A stretch of DNA of 64,000 nt, taken from the NCBI GenBank assembly GCA_003164755.1, contig PLUB01000073.1, forward strand, positions 1 to 64,000, read 5' to 3'. The position numbers and the translations under genes are program-made. This document shows, piece after piece, positions 1 to 9,393 of the stretch; the first letter of the stretch is position 1; every line of letters begins with the position of its first letter. The notes under the pieces were generated by a model. That model saw nothing but the letters and a program-made list of their open reading frames with translations. It made no database searches and was not told the origin of the DNA. This stretch comes from Methanosarcina sp. GTDB lineage: Archaea > Halobacteriota > Methanosarcinia > Methanosarcinales > Methanosarcinaceae.

Positions 1-230
1 TTAGATTTTTTGCAACGGAACCGTAATAGGTCCTGCAATGCCCACATTCCCGTGTTGGTTACAGTGTAGAAGTATTCAATCAGATCTCCTACATTAGTAT
101 TCAATGTATGCGTACATTCGCCTTATAAAGTCCCTACCGGTGGAATATAATCACAGATTTCATTTACTGAAGCAGTTGCATCCAGCTGAGTACTGTTCTA
201 TCCCATTTATAGAATACCAACTAGATCTTG
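1..230 (-). pseudogene. 3' end of a decayed surface protein (Ig-like/DUF11)
   Basis: Read on the minus strand, this stretch gives broken pieces of two surface-protein modules. One contains STQLDATASV followed by YIPPVGTL, the signature of the Ig-like repeats in the intact protein at 28165-29172. The other reads NVGDLIEYFYTVTNTG and then, after a one-base shift, NVGIAGPITVPLQKI and a stop, as in DUF11-type domains at 38 kb. A stop lies between the modules. The remnant continues no further left because the window ends. It is most likely the 3' end of a dead cell-surface gene. Confidence 0.55.
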
Positions 231-290
231 ATGGGGCATCATTTCCCAAAATATTGAAATTAGCTCTTTCAAACTTCTAAATTTTAGAAT

Positions 291-1514
291 TCATATCCCG
301 AAAGCTGTCTGAGCAATAGTATTTTCAATTTCAATTCTTAGCTCATCTGGGATTCCCCTGATTCCAACATCCAGAAATCCACGAACGATCATACCAACTG
401 CTTCTTCTTCGGGAATTCCCCTGGCCATCAGGTACTCCACCTGATCTTTAGCAATTTTTCCTACAGCTGCTTCGTGAGTAAGCTCAATATCAGCTACATT
501 CGCTTCCAGGATTGGGATTGCCATTTGGCTTCCTTTGTCAGTAAGAACGAGCCCCTTGCATTCCAGATGCCCTTTAGCGCCATTTGCATTACCTATCATC
601 TCGCCCCTCGCAATTATTCTTCCACCAATTGTGATCGTCCTTGAAACCAGTTCAGCTTTGGTGTCAGGAGCATTGAAAATCGCTCTGCTTCCAAGATCAA
701 GCTCAGAACCTGAATGAGCAATTGCTATGGTATTGAGCCTGGCAACAGCTCCTCTTCCATCGAGCCTGACAGTCGGGTAGGTCTGCACAGAACGAACCGG
801 TTTGAGGCAAATGTAATTGCTTATATAAGTTCCTCCTTCCTCCACATGAACTACTGTTCTAGGCCGGACTCCGATTTGCTCTCCCCAGTTGTGGATCATC
901 GTGAAGCTCAAAGTAGCTCCTTTTTTCACGTACATCTCGGAAATTCCAAGATGTAGTCCTTCTTCTACTCCTTTTTTGGAGGTACAGCCTGTGATAATAT
1001 CAAGACTTGCTTCTTCCTCAACGACTATGATATTATGCACGGTCTGAGATATCTTTTTGCTGCCCAGCATAAGGCAGGTCTGAACTGGCATAGAAGACTT
1101 CTTACCAGCAGGGACACGAACAAAGTAACCGTCCGCATCTTCGAGATAGGTTTTTGAAGTGTATTTGTCAGTGTCCACCTGCACAAGTTTCCAGGAGTAA
1201 TCTTTCAGCCACTCATACTTTTCCATGGCTTTGTGAGTGGACATAAGCTCCACATTTTTATCTCTGAAGGAAGAGTGTGAGATCGCATTGTCCAACATAA
1301 GGAAACTTCCAGATCTTCCTTCCTCGCTTGGTATTACCCCTACTTGTAGCAAAGTTTTTTTGCTTTCCTCGTCAAGTTTCTGGAGGTTTTCAATAGGTTT
1401 GCTAACCTTGGAACCTTCCTCAAACTTTTCCAGCTCAAAGTCTTCGCCATAAATAGCCTTTTTATTGACTGAGCTCTCAGCTCTCTTTTTCAGGTTCACA
1501 TCATCAGTCTGCAT
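291..1514 (-). CDS. sufB: SufB/SufD family Fe-S cluster assembly scaffold protein
   Basis: The product (about 407 residues) belongs to the SufB/SufD family. With SufC it forms the scaffold on which Fe-S clusters are built in the cytoplasm; methanogens need many such clusters. The C-terminal half carries the beta-helix core, with stretches such as HLGISEMYVKKGATL and ELTHEAAVGKIAKDQV, the latter typical of the family. The length fits the short archaeal form. I prefer the ATG at 1514 (MQTDD) because a GAGGAG ribosome site lies eight bases upstream; an upstream GTG at 1523 would overlap that site. The gene overlaps the end of sufC, so the two are translated as a pair. Confidence 0.9.
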   Translation of the reverse strand: MQTDDVNLKKRAESSVNKKAIYGEDFELEKFEEGSKVSKPIENLQKLDEESKKTLLQVGVIPSEEGRSGSFLMLDNAISHSSFRDKNVELMSTHKAMEKYEWLKDYSWKLVQVDTDKYTSKTYLEDADGYFVRVPAGKKSSMPVQTCLMLGSKKISQTVHNIIVVEEEASLDIITGCTSKKGVEEGLHLGISEMYVKKGATLSFTMIHNWGEQIGVRPRTVVHVEEGGTYISNYICLKPVRSVQTYPTVRLDGRGAVARLNTIAIAHSGSELDLGSRAIFNAPDTKAELVSRTITIGGRIIARGEMIGNANGAKGHLECKGLVLTDKGSQMAIPILEANVADIELTHEAAVGKIAKDQVEYLMARGIPEEEAVGMIVRGFLDVGIRGIPDELRIEIENTIAQTAFGI

Positions 1515-2245
1515 TTTATACACTCCTCATACCCTTTATTTTTGATTTCTTCCAGCATTTTGAGAGGATTTCCGGAACACATAATTGTCCCATTGCAAAG
1601 GATATATCCTCTATCTGCCTTCAAATAATTCAGTATACGACCTGTGTGAGTAATAATAAGAGCAGATTTTCCCCTCTCACAACTTTTGCCTGGACAATTC
1701 ACACCTTCTTCAAGTAGGCTTTTTATTGTCATTCCAACCTGTTCTATGCTTACAAGGTCGACTCCAGATTCAGGTTCATCCAGGAGATAAAAACTAGGAT
1801 CCTGAGCTGCAAGCTGCAGAAGTTCGGAGCGTTTGATTTCTCCTCCTGAAAAACCCACATTTATATCTCTATCCAAAAAAGGCTTCATAGAAAGCTTTTC
1901 GGAAAGCTTTTCAGGATTTTTCTGCCCCTTTGATGCCACTCTTATCAGATCTTTCAGTTTTATCCCGGACATATCTGGAGGGCGTTGCATCATAATCCCG
2001 AGTCCACGACTGGCTCGCTCATCAACTGGCATGTCGTTAATTTTTTCTTCATTGAACAGAATCTGGCCTTTCACAACCTTGTACTCACTAAAGCCCATAA
2101 TTGTTCTCATTAAAGCTGTTTTTCCAGCTCCATTTGGCCCAAAAAGCACATTAGTATACCCTTTTTTGACTTCGAGATTTATGTCATGAAGCAAAGTTTT
2201 TCCGTTGACTTCGACAGTCAGATCCTCTATTTTCAGCATCGACAT
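1496..2245 (-). CDS. sufC: SufC, ABC ATPase of Fe-S cluster assembly
   Basis: This is a 249-residue soluble ABC ATPase that partners SufB. The Walker A motif GPNGAGKTAL is near residue 37, the signature GFSGGEIKRSE near residue 130 and the Walker B segment FYLLDEPESGVDL near residue 155. The acidic E after the Walker B D and the H of ITHTGR are as in SufC. There is no membrane segment. A second ATG six bases in (2239, MLKIEDL) sits at better spacing from the AGGAG site, so the true start may be there. The gene comes first in a two-gene sufCB operon, the minimal system usual in methanogens. Confidence 0.92.
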   Translation of the reverse strand: MSMLKIEDLTVEVNGKTLLHDINLEVKKGYTNVLFGPNGAGKTALMRTIMGFSEYKVVKGQILFNEEKINDMPVDERASRGLGIMMQRPPDMSGIKLKDLIRVASKGQKNPEKLSEKLSMKPFLDRDINVGFSGGEIKRSELLQLAAQDPSFYLLDEPESGVDLVSIEQVGMTIKSLLEEGVNCPGKSCERGKSALIITHTGRILNYLKADRGYILCNGTIMCSGNPLKMLEEIKNKGYEECIKCRLMM

Positions 2246-3198
2246 TTTCTCCTTTATCCTATTTTTGATACGGCTCCATTATTATTTTCTTCATATCTTT
2301 TGTATCTCAAGAAAATAATCATTCAAAATACCATTTTATTCAAAAAATATAAGGCTTTTATCATTTTATGGGTTTTTGATTTATTGCGATCAATTGTTAG
2401 TGGAATTAATAGTAAATTCTGAAGTTTTCAGCAGGGATTAAAAATCTCAACCATCTTGATAAGGTAGAAAAATTGCAAAAATTGGGCCATTCTAGCATAT
2501 TGCTTTAATTATGGTTACTTGCCCGATTTCTATTATTCCTCAATAATCTCTTTGTTCAATTTGTAAGACATTCTATTTCTAATTATACATTTTCCTCTGA
2601 ATATATATGTCTCCTTTGAACCTTGGTATCAGAATGCAACAATATTCTGAAACAACTAATTTAAGTCTTGTTCTTGAGTCATTGATCAAGATAGGAAGTG
2701 AAGGAATAGAACTTTTAATTTACTGCAACTATTCAACTTGGAGGAAAAAATATATCCATCTTTTCAGAAATTTCCTTATATCCCCATATGCTTCTAAGAC
2801 CTATAGATATTTTTGAAGGTTCCTTTGCTTAAATGATATTACCTCTTTATTAAAGTTATAGAGTAATTTCGATGAATCTCTGATTTTTACGAGTCATATA
2901 TACCATTTTATAAGCATATGATGAAATTCAGGGGTTTATCGAAATCCTCCATATTTTTAAATATTCTAAAAAAGAGCTCCATATATGGTCCCATTGTCTG
3001 TGGGGAAAAATATTTTATATGATAAATCTAGGATAAATATGGGGCTAACTCATATTTTTGAAGAGGAAAGTTCCATCCCAACATCTATAGAAAACAAGGA
3101 GTTTGTCACTTCTCATAACTAGGTCTAAAATTGCCAGCTCCCTACAAAACTCTTAGCTGCGTTATCATAGATTACAGTAATCTAAACACCTGCTCTCC
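2246..3198. other. AT-rich intergenic DNA between sufC and nrpR
   Basis: About 950 bases with no convincing gene. Short open frames here lack ribosome sites and family resemblance. The only structure seen is one copy of the dispersed palindromic repeat (2861-2949). The sufC promoter must lie near 2250-2400. Confidence 0.6.
2861..2949 (+). repeat. Dispersed palindromic repeat, family 1, copy A
   Basis: About 89 bases. The right end reads GGGGTTTATCGAAATCCTC and the left end is its imperfect reverse complement. Between them is a conserved core with ACGAGTCATATATAC and TTTATAAGCATATGA. Related copies occur at 4271, 19263, 58741, 60095 and 62351, with a half copy at 51255. It looks like a MITE or other non-coding palindromic element. 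Confidence 0.75.
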
Positions 3199-4179
3199 TC
3201 AGATTTCGGACATCGTTTTATATTCCAGAACTGTAGAAACTGGATTTGTTTCAATTCGAACTCCTGTCTCTTCGAGGGCGCATATTCCATTAATTCCTCC
3301 TACGATTGCAATTCCGAACTTTCCCATCTCAATAGGCGCCCCGAGTAAAGATCCATTAATCTCCTCTGGAAGGAAAAAGCCTCCTAATCCCATTTTTTCT
3401 GCCTGTTGAATAATTTCTATGACCCTATCATGAGCCGATAAATTTATCTGTCTAACATTTGCAAGAATTTTGCCTTTTCCCGTCTCAATCACTTCGAGAA
3501 CTGAAGTAGGTTTCCGTTTCATAAAAATTTGTATTGGATCAATTGAAGTTCCGCTATACGAAATTAGATCCAAAAAGTATGAAGGCTTTCGGTTTTCTAT
3601 CTGAAGAAGTCCACCGTAGGAAGGTTCTACAGGAATGCCTGATTTAAGAAGAAGCCCATCAAAAGTAACACTGCATACTGTAGCTATTCCGACTTTTCCT
3701 GGAGGCAGAAAAATTAAATCTTCGTCTTCTTCAAAAATTCTTACTTTCGAACTTATCATATATCCGGAATGTGCGGTATAAGAAATCACATCAATAACGG
3801 TTTCCAAATCCTCTTTAGCAAAGTAAGAGATATTTACTGGTACGACACCATCACTGGTCTTTGGATTAATAGTAGTTCTAAATGCCATCTCTTCTATTTG
3901 GGATATCACAAAACCAAAGCGATCTCCAATGAGAGCATCACTCATTTCACTTTCTCCCAGTTCAGTAAGTGTACGCCCTGCATACCCATGTTTGCGTGTG
4001 AATCCTCTCTCATCCAGGATCCTTAGATGATATCGGACAGCACGCTCTCCTATATCATACCCCCTATCGTTCAGTTCATCAGCTATGGCCCGGGCACCTA
4101 TAGGCTTGTCACTTTCGTTAATCACCCTCATAATTTCAATGAGTTTTCGCTCGATTTGCGGGTCCATCATATATAACAC
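3199..4179 (-). CDS. nrpR: NrpR-type global nitrogen transcriptional repressor
   Basis: The 326-residue product has an N-terminal winged helix-turn-helix (residues 5-70, with IGARAIADELNDRGYDIGER and RYHLRILDERGFTRK) followed by one NrpR regulatory domain (about 85-320). NrpR represses nitrogen-fixation and glutamine synthetase genes in methanogens and releases DNA when 2-oxoglutarate is high. Methanosarcina splits the protein into NrpRI (DNA-binding) and NrpRII; having both the helix-turn-helix and a single NrpR domain fits NrpRI. Three in-frame ATGs occur at the start (4179, 4170, 4167). No GGAA-N6-TTCC operator is seen upstream, so I see no sign of autoregulation. Confidence 0.9.
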   Translation of the reverse strand: MLYMMDPQIERKLIEIMRVINESDKPIGARAIADELNDRGYDIGERAVRYHLRILDERGFTRKHGYAGRTLTELGESEMSDALIGDRFGFVISQIEEMAFRTTINPKTSDGVVPVNISYFAKEDLETVIDVISYTAHSGYMISSKVRIFEEDEDLIFLPPGKVGIATVCSVTFDGLLLKSGIPVEPSYGGLLQIENRKPSYFLDLISYSGTSIDPIQIFMKRKPTSVLEVIETGKGKILANVRQINLSAHDRVIEIIQQAEKMGLGGFFLPEEINGSLLGAPIEMGKFGIAIVGGINGICALEETGVRIETNPVSTVLEYKTMSEI

Positions 4180-4270
4180 CGTTATTCTGTTATCATACCA
4201 TAAACTTCATTGATAATCTTAGCAAAAAAACTAAGACATACATCCTAATTTTTTAAATACTATATAGAAT

Positions 4271-4350
4271 TGCGATAATTCCAAAATGCTGTCATATGCT
4301 TATAAGTGGCGCAAATAATTCGTGAAGATAAGAGGTTTATCGAGATCCTC
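4271..4350 (-). repeat. Dispersed palindromic repeat, family 1, copy B
   Basis: The plus strand ends GAGGTTTATCGAGATCCTC. Read on the minus strand the copy follows the same order as copy A, including the CACGAAT and CTTATAAGCATATGAC core segments. The far end is more decayed (GGAATTATCGCA). Confidence 0.65.
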
Positions 4351-4750
4351 TTATTTTTATAGATACATTAGTTTGCGTGACATAATTTGATTTTATAGTA
4401 CAAAGATAGCTTAATATATAAATCAGCCAGTTAATAACGGTTCTCTGAAAATTTACAATCCTTTAGGAAGTGAAGGGTATTTGGCTGAAATAAAGTTGGA
4501 TATTCAAAATTTTTTACTCTTCTGCAGACCTAAAAGTTTGTGGTAAATTAAAATAACTGGAACGTCTTAAAGAGTAATAGAAGAGTTTGAATTTCATATT
4601 TAGAAAAGGCCTTTCCTGATATGAAAAGATTTTAAGTTTGCCATCTGTCTTTTATTCAAGAAGTACCTTTAAGCTTTAAACTGACCTATAAAATATAATT
4701 AGAGCTAATTCTAAGTCCTTCACATAAAAATGCATATATATTTTTTTGAC

Positions 4751-4869
4751 ATAGGACTTGCGCCGATGAATTCCGAAACAAATTCCGATCGACTTTGAAG
4801 TTAAAGCCACGCTTAGGAAAATTAGAGGTTTAATACATTGATTTCTTATTTCAATTGCATAAGTCCTAT
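4751..4869. repeat. Inverted-repeat element, family 3 (ATAGGACTT ends)
   Basis: The left end starts ATAGGACTTGCGC and the right end, read in reverse, starts ATAGGACTTATGC. The inner part of the right end (TTGAAATAAGAAATCAA) resembles sequences at 25511, 58350 and 58475. GGACTTACGC-type ends are common on insertion sequences, so this may be an emptied IS or a MITE. Confidence 0.5.
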
Positions 4870-4916
4870 TATAGTTACAAAAACTTTCAACTACCTACAA
4901 GAACACTTGATATAAT

Positions 4917-7478
4917 ATGTATGATCCAAATTTCAACGTTAATCCACCTGAAATTCTGGTTCCTGTAGGCGGCCAAAAAAACCTCCTCGCCGCAATCAAA
5001 GGAAGAGCTGACGCCATATACCTTGGGGTAGGCGAATTTAATGCCCGCCAGGGTATACATAATTTTGCCCTCGGGGAACTGGAAGATGCAGTTGATCTTT
5101 CTCACTCGCATGATGTTTCTGTTTATCTGGCACTGAACATCCCTATAAAACAAGAGGAACTTCAACAAGTCCTCAAGATAGTTGATTATGCATATTCTGT
5201 TGGAGTTGATGCAATTATCTTGCAGGATCTAGGTCTCCTAAGTCTTATAAAAGAAATTTATCCCAACCTTGAGCTGCACATGAGTACGCAGATGACTATC
5301 CATAACAGTAAGGGAGTTGATTTTGTAGCAGGTCTAGGGGCAAGAAGAGTTATAGTCGCAAGAGAGCTCACTGCAGAAGAGGTAAAAGTCATTGTGGATT
5401 ATTCAAAAGTGGGCATCGAGGTTTTCGTCCACGGATCTCTTTGTTATTCATATGCTGGAAAATGTCTCTTCAGCAGTTTAATGGAGGGCAGAAGCGCCAA
5501 CAGAGGAGCATGTGCTCAGCATTGCAGACGTCGCTACAGATTCCTGGTAAACGGTATAGAAATTGATGAAAGAAATATTAGAGGCAGCTACCCCCTAAGC
5601 TGTGCCGAGCTTTCCACCCTTACTGGACTTGAAGAAATAGTAAAAACCGGGGTTGTAAGTCTTAAAATTGAAGGCAGGATGAAAAAACCCGAATATGTGA
5701 CAGCAAGTGCTGCTGCCTACAAAGCTGTAGTTGAGGGCATTTGCAATTCAGAGAAGAGTCCGACAATAGAAGAGCTTGAATCGAGGGAAGCAGAGATTGC
5801 AAAACTCTTTTGCAGAGGCTTTACAAGGGGGTTCATACTTAAAGAGAGAGATGTATCACATCCCAAATACAGCTCAAACTACGGAGCTTTCCTAGGAAAA
5901 GTCCTAGATATTTTCCGTTCAAAAATGAACACAAAACTTACAGTCAAGCTAGATGAAGATATTCAGGTAAAAGATGGCATCAGCGTCTTCATTGGGGAAC
6001 GAATGATTGGCTCTGCAGTAGCAGGCATAATCAAAAGTAAAGGCGACCATGTAAAAAGTGCAAAAAAAGGCGAAAAAGTAGGGCTTGAAATCAGCTCGAA
6101 AACAGGAAGAGCAATACATATCGGAGACGAACTATACCTTACAACAAGCACAAAACTCCTGGATACCCTCCAAAAAACAAAATTGAAAACTTACACAGTG
6201 GACCTGAAAGTAAGAGCTAGAAAAGGAGAACGGTTCACAGTTGAAATTAGAGCGAAAAGAGGAAAAAGAAGTGTAAGGAAATATTTCTTAATTGCGGAAT
6301 TTTCGGATGACTATATTGTTCAAGGAGCTGATAAAGCTCCAACTACCTTCGAGCAGATAAGAAAGGTAATGGGAAGCCTTGGAGATTTTTCATTTGAAGC
6401 TATAGATATCTCAATTGAAGCTGATGAAAATATTTTTATTCCGGTTGGCGTGCTGAAGAATACACGGCGAAAGGCTGCAGACCTTTTGTTGGATAAAATC
6501 CTTAAGGTGAATAAAAAAGAGCAAAAACACCCGCTTTTGAATAATTTCAATTATCTGTGTGTTTCCAAAAATGCTGAGAATAAAACCAGCGATAGTAAAG
6601 AAAATAATCTCAAAGATGATAAGAACAGGAACATAACTTTAAAGAGACTCTTCCTTAGCGTTGAAGTGGATGAAATCTCCTCCTTATTTGAAGCGGTAGA
6701 TGGTGGTGCAGATATTATTTATGTCCCGATTTCAAGGTTTGAAGAGCTGAATATACCTGAAAACGCAGAGAGATTTCAGGAGTTAATAGCAGAAAGAAAT
6801 GAGATTGCCTTTAAGGTTCCCCTCATTGCTCATGATAGAGAACTGGATGAACTCAAATTCGTTATGGAAAAAGTAAGAGATGCAGGCTTTAGTATAGCAT
6901 GTTCCGATCTAGGAGCTGCACAGATAGCAAAAAATCTTTCCATACCCTTTGTTGCTCAGAAAGACTTCAATATTTTTAATTCTTTTACAGTCAGCATTTT
7001 CTACCAAGCAGGAGCGTACAGAGTAACACTCTCAAGCGAACTGAACCTGAGTGAAATAAAGAACATTTGTGAAATGCTCCATACCTGTGGGGCAGTAGGA
7101 CAAGTTGAAATTCTTGTTTATGGCAGAGAACTTATGCTGATTACAGAAAATGATCTTTTAAAGCCTCTTATTAAAAAAAAGATCGTACAAAAAGACAGCG
7201 AAGTTTATCTTCTTGACCAGACAGGCTCCAAGTTTCCCATTAAACGGATGGGCACTCGGACTCTAATCTATAACTCGAAAGTACTCAACATGCTAAAATA
7301 TGTCAAAAATTTAGAAGGGGATGGAGTGGATGTTATTCGGCTTGACCTATCACTAAACAATGATGCTGAGATAAAGGGAATCGTAAAAACATTTAAAGAA
7401 GCTCTTGCAGGAAAAGAGAGAAAGCTAAATGCAAAAGGAGTTGAGTATACAACTGGACACTATTTCAAAGAAGTTTAA
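4917..7478 (+). CDS. U32 family peptidase / RNA hydroxylation-type protein
   Basis: The 853-residue product belongs to peptidase family U32, named after collagenase-like proteins. The better-studied members (TrhP, RlhA) take part in hydroxylating tRNA or rRNA bases, so an RNA-modification role is more likely than protein digestion. The N-terminal barrel starts PEILVPVGGQKNLLAAI. The cysteine-bearing core is visible (VHGSLCYSYAGKCLFSS, then RGACAQHCRRRYR, then YPLSCAEL), consistent with a metal or Fe-S site. A lysine-rich linker near residues 540-570 leads to a second, diverged barrel-like half (about 575-850), a long form usual in methanogens. It stands alone, with long gaps on both sides. 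Confidence 0.85.
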   Translation: MYDPNFNVNPPEILVPVGGQKNLLAAIKGRADAIYLGVGEFNARQGIHNFALGELEDAVDLSHSHDVSVYLALNIPIKQEELQQVLKIVDYAYSVGVDAIILQDLGLLSLIKEIYPNLELHMSTQMTIHNSKGVDFVAGLGARRVIVARELTAEEVKVIVDYSKVGIEVFVHGSLCYSYAGKCLFSSLMEGRSANRGACAQHCRRRYRFLVNGIEIDERNIRGSYPLSCAELSTLTGLEEIVKTGVVSLKIEGRMKKPEYVTASAAAYKAVVEGICNSEKSPTIEELESREAEIAKLFCRGFTRGFILKERDVSHPKYSSNYGAFLGKVLDIFRSKMNTKLTVKLDEDIQVKDGISVFIGERMIGSAVAGIIKSKGDHVKSAKKGEKVGLEISSKTGRAIHIGDELYLTTSTKLLDTLQKTKLKTYTVDLKVRARKGERFTVEIRAKRGKRSVRKYFLIAEFSDDYIVQGADKAPTTFEQIRKVMGSLGDFSFEAIDISIEADENIFIPVGVLKNTRRKAADLLLDKILKVNKKEQKHPLLNNFNYLCVSKNAENKTSDSKENNLKDDKNRNITLKRLFLSVEVDEISSLFEAVDGGADIIYVPISRFEELNIPENAERFQELIAERNEIAFKVPLIAHDRELDELKFVMEKVRDAGFSIACSDLGAAQIAKNLSIPFVAQKDFNIFNSFTVSIFYQAGAYRVTLSSELNLSEIKNICEMLHTCGAVGQVEILVYGRELMLITENDLLKPLIKKKIVQKDSEVYLLDQTGSKFPIKRMGTRTLIYNSKVLNMLKYVKNLEGDGVDVIRLDLSLNNDAEIKGIVKTFKEALAGKERKLNAKGVEYTTGHYFKEV

Positions 7479-8605
7479 ATAGAGGATTATGGATCAGTAT
7501 TAAAGAGAGTTTCGATAGAGGGAAATAAAGTATATAAATGTATCAAGAAATTCACTCAATCCAATCTTCTGTGAGTATGTGAATACATATTAACTTGTTA
7601 AACTCCTCGATTCTTAAGTTTTATTTGCAAGAAAAGGCAAATCTTACCTCAAAATTGACACTATTTTATTTATCCCCAGACTGTCAAAGTTTCAGTACCC
7701 TGAAAAGATCTCGAATTAACTGTTTTAAGTTGAATTCACATTCTACTGTAGAACTCAACGCCAGAAAAATCAGACTGATCATCGTTCTAAAGAAAATGGA
7801 GAAAACTCTCCGGTATAGTTGAGATTCAAGGATCTCAATTCGCCGACTTCTACATATCTTGAAGAATTTTTATGTTGATAAGGAATGTTTTGTTGGCATG
7901 AACCTTGGCTGACCAAAAAAGGTTCTAAGATGATGGAATAAAGTTAGTTGAACAAATTTATTCCGATCCAAACCAATTTCACTACGAATTTGGAACTTGT
8001 TACTTTGAGTAAGTCGTAGAAGCTGAGGACAATAAACAAGATCGAATACTAAAACCCATAATGACCTGCTCAATAGAACCTTGCTAGTCGATAGAGCAAA
8101 AAAGGTAAATAGCTGACCAAATACCCCCTTTTTATAGATTTAAATCACCCACCTTTCAATATAACCTACTTCCTGCAAACATACACAAGAATGCCATACA
8201 TTTACTCAATATGGCAACAGTAGGTTAAAAATAAATCTAACTCTCAATAAATAAATAGACGACGATGGCTAAATAGGAAATAAATTATATATCTGCATAC
8301 ATCTGTGGGATGTAGGTTCCATCATTATACAAAGATTCATATCAAAGGGAAAGTTTCAGGTTGAAAGAAAGAACGTAACCGGATATAAAAGCAGCAAATA
8401 TCTACCATTAATTAGGAGTGAGTCCATGACATATTAAGTAAATTTAATATCAAAAGGCTGAGGAATTTAAATCAAACAAAATTGAAAAGCTCAAATCGTC
8501 ATTGACAGTACTAAATCTATAAATTTTTTGATTAGCTCATGAAGAAAAATACAAATATTTGTCAATTCACCGTACTCAGATTAAGTTAAATCAAAGTTTT
8601 CGCTT
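7479..8605. other. Intergenic region with a family 2 repeat and a decayed reading frame
   Basis: About 1.1 kb. A short plus-strand stretch near 7930-8060 reads as an interrupted protein (DGIKLVEQIYSDPNQFHYE) that I could not identify. One copy of repeat family 2 sits at 8171-8313. No intact gene is supported. Confidence 0.5.
8171..8313 (+). repeat. Dispersed repeat, family 2, copy 1
   Basis: About 143 bases, beginning with ATACACAAGAATGCCAT and ending with GCATACATCTGTGGGATGT. The interior has AAAAATAAATCTAACTCTCAA. Related copies lie at 13924 (minus) and 19551 (plus). The ends are inverted repeats of each other, as in MITEs. Confidence 0.7.
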
Positions 8606-9256
8606 TTAAAAATCTGGTATCCTTATCAATTTCTTTGCCCACTTAAATTTTTTTTTCTTTATTGAGTTCACAAAGGGATCCTCAAAATCAAAACCTGCAA
8701 ACCTGATTTTATTAGCTCCAAATTCTCTAGCTACAAAAACACACCTATCTCCATCGCTAAATCCACCGAAATTGTACACCTTATCTAAGGGTCTGGCCTG
8801 GGTTGTAGCAATAAAGCGCTTGAAACGTGGCACGTATTTCTTAAGCTTATCGATATTATTCCCGTGTGCATGGATCAGAACTATTGAGGCCTTTTCACAG
8901 GCAAGGATTTCTTTTTCAATATCAACTTCGGAATTGCCATCAAGGTCGGTACAGATGATTTCAGGCACACGACCAATATCCATCAAAACGGCAGCAGCTC
9001 CGTCAGCTGCGAGTATCACAAAAGCAGAAAGATCGATTTCTGAGAGTTCATTACTTAGTTTTTGGGCGTTTCCACATACCAGAATGGATTTTCCGGAAAT
9101 TAAAGCTACAAGTTCAGAAAGCTTGACAGTGTTATTTTTATTCAACATGTTGGAAAGGAATCTTGCAGCTTTTTCATCGTCTACGCGGTCAAACCCAAAA
9201 TCTTCAAGAATTTTTTCATAAATAGGCTCCCAGGCAGCAAAGTCCACATGAATCAC
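8606..9256 (-). CDS. mptE: 6-hydroxymethyl-7,8-dihydropterin pyrophosphokinase, archaeal type
   Basis: The 216-residue protein matches the archaeal DUF115 family. MptE activates 6-hydroxymethyl-dihydropterin with a diphosphate, an early step to tetrahydromethanopterin/sarcinapterin, the one-carbon carrier of methanogenesis. Family motifs are clear: ILVCGNAQKL, ILAADGAAAVLMDIGRVPEI, CTDLDGN, IHAHGNN, ATTQARPL and FSDGDRCVF. The D-rich DLDGN and HAHGNN segments probably bind metal and diphosphate. The length is normal. ileS is next upstream on the same strand, about 140 bases away, so joint transcription is possible. Confidence 0.88.
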   Translation of the reverse strand: MIHVDFAAWEPIYEKILEDFGFDRVDDEKAARFLSNMLNKNNTVKLSELVALISGKSILVCGNAQKLSNELSEIDLSAFVILAADGAAAVLMDIGRVPEIICTDLDGNSEVDIEKEILACEKASIVLIHAHGNNIDKLKKYVPRFKRFIATTQARPLDKVYNFGGFSDGDRCVFVAREFGANKIRFAGFDFEDPFVNSIKKKKFKWAKKLIRIPDF

Positions 9257-9393
9257 TTTTTTTCCTATTGTTGCAATTTTTTTGAATTAGATTTAGCATG
9301 AAAATCCTTCTAATATGCAGGTATTTTCATCCATTTGTACTTGTTATTCGAAGGATTGTGTGTCTTTTTTCGTTGAGTTTCAACATTTTGGAG

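Larger units (their letters stand above)
4180..4916. other. Intergenic region between nrpR and the U32 peptidase gene
   Basis: No gene is seen. The stretch holds a minus-orientation copy of repeat family 1 (4271-4350) and an inverted-repeat element of family 3 (4751-4869). The divergent promoters of nrpR and the peptidase gene must lie at its two ends. Confidence 0.6.

Noticed and set aside
7870-8073. Minus-strand frame of 67 codons
   Set aside because: No ribosome site or family resemblance; the plus strand looks more like decayed coding DNA, but I could not identify it.
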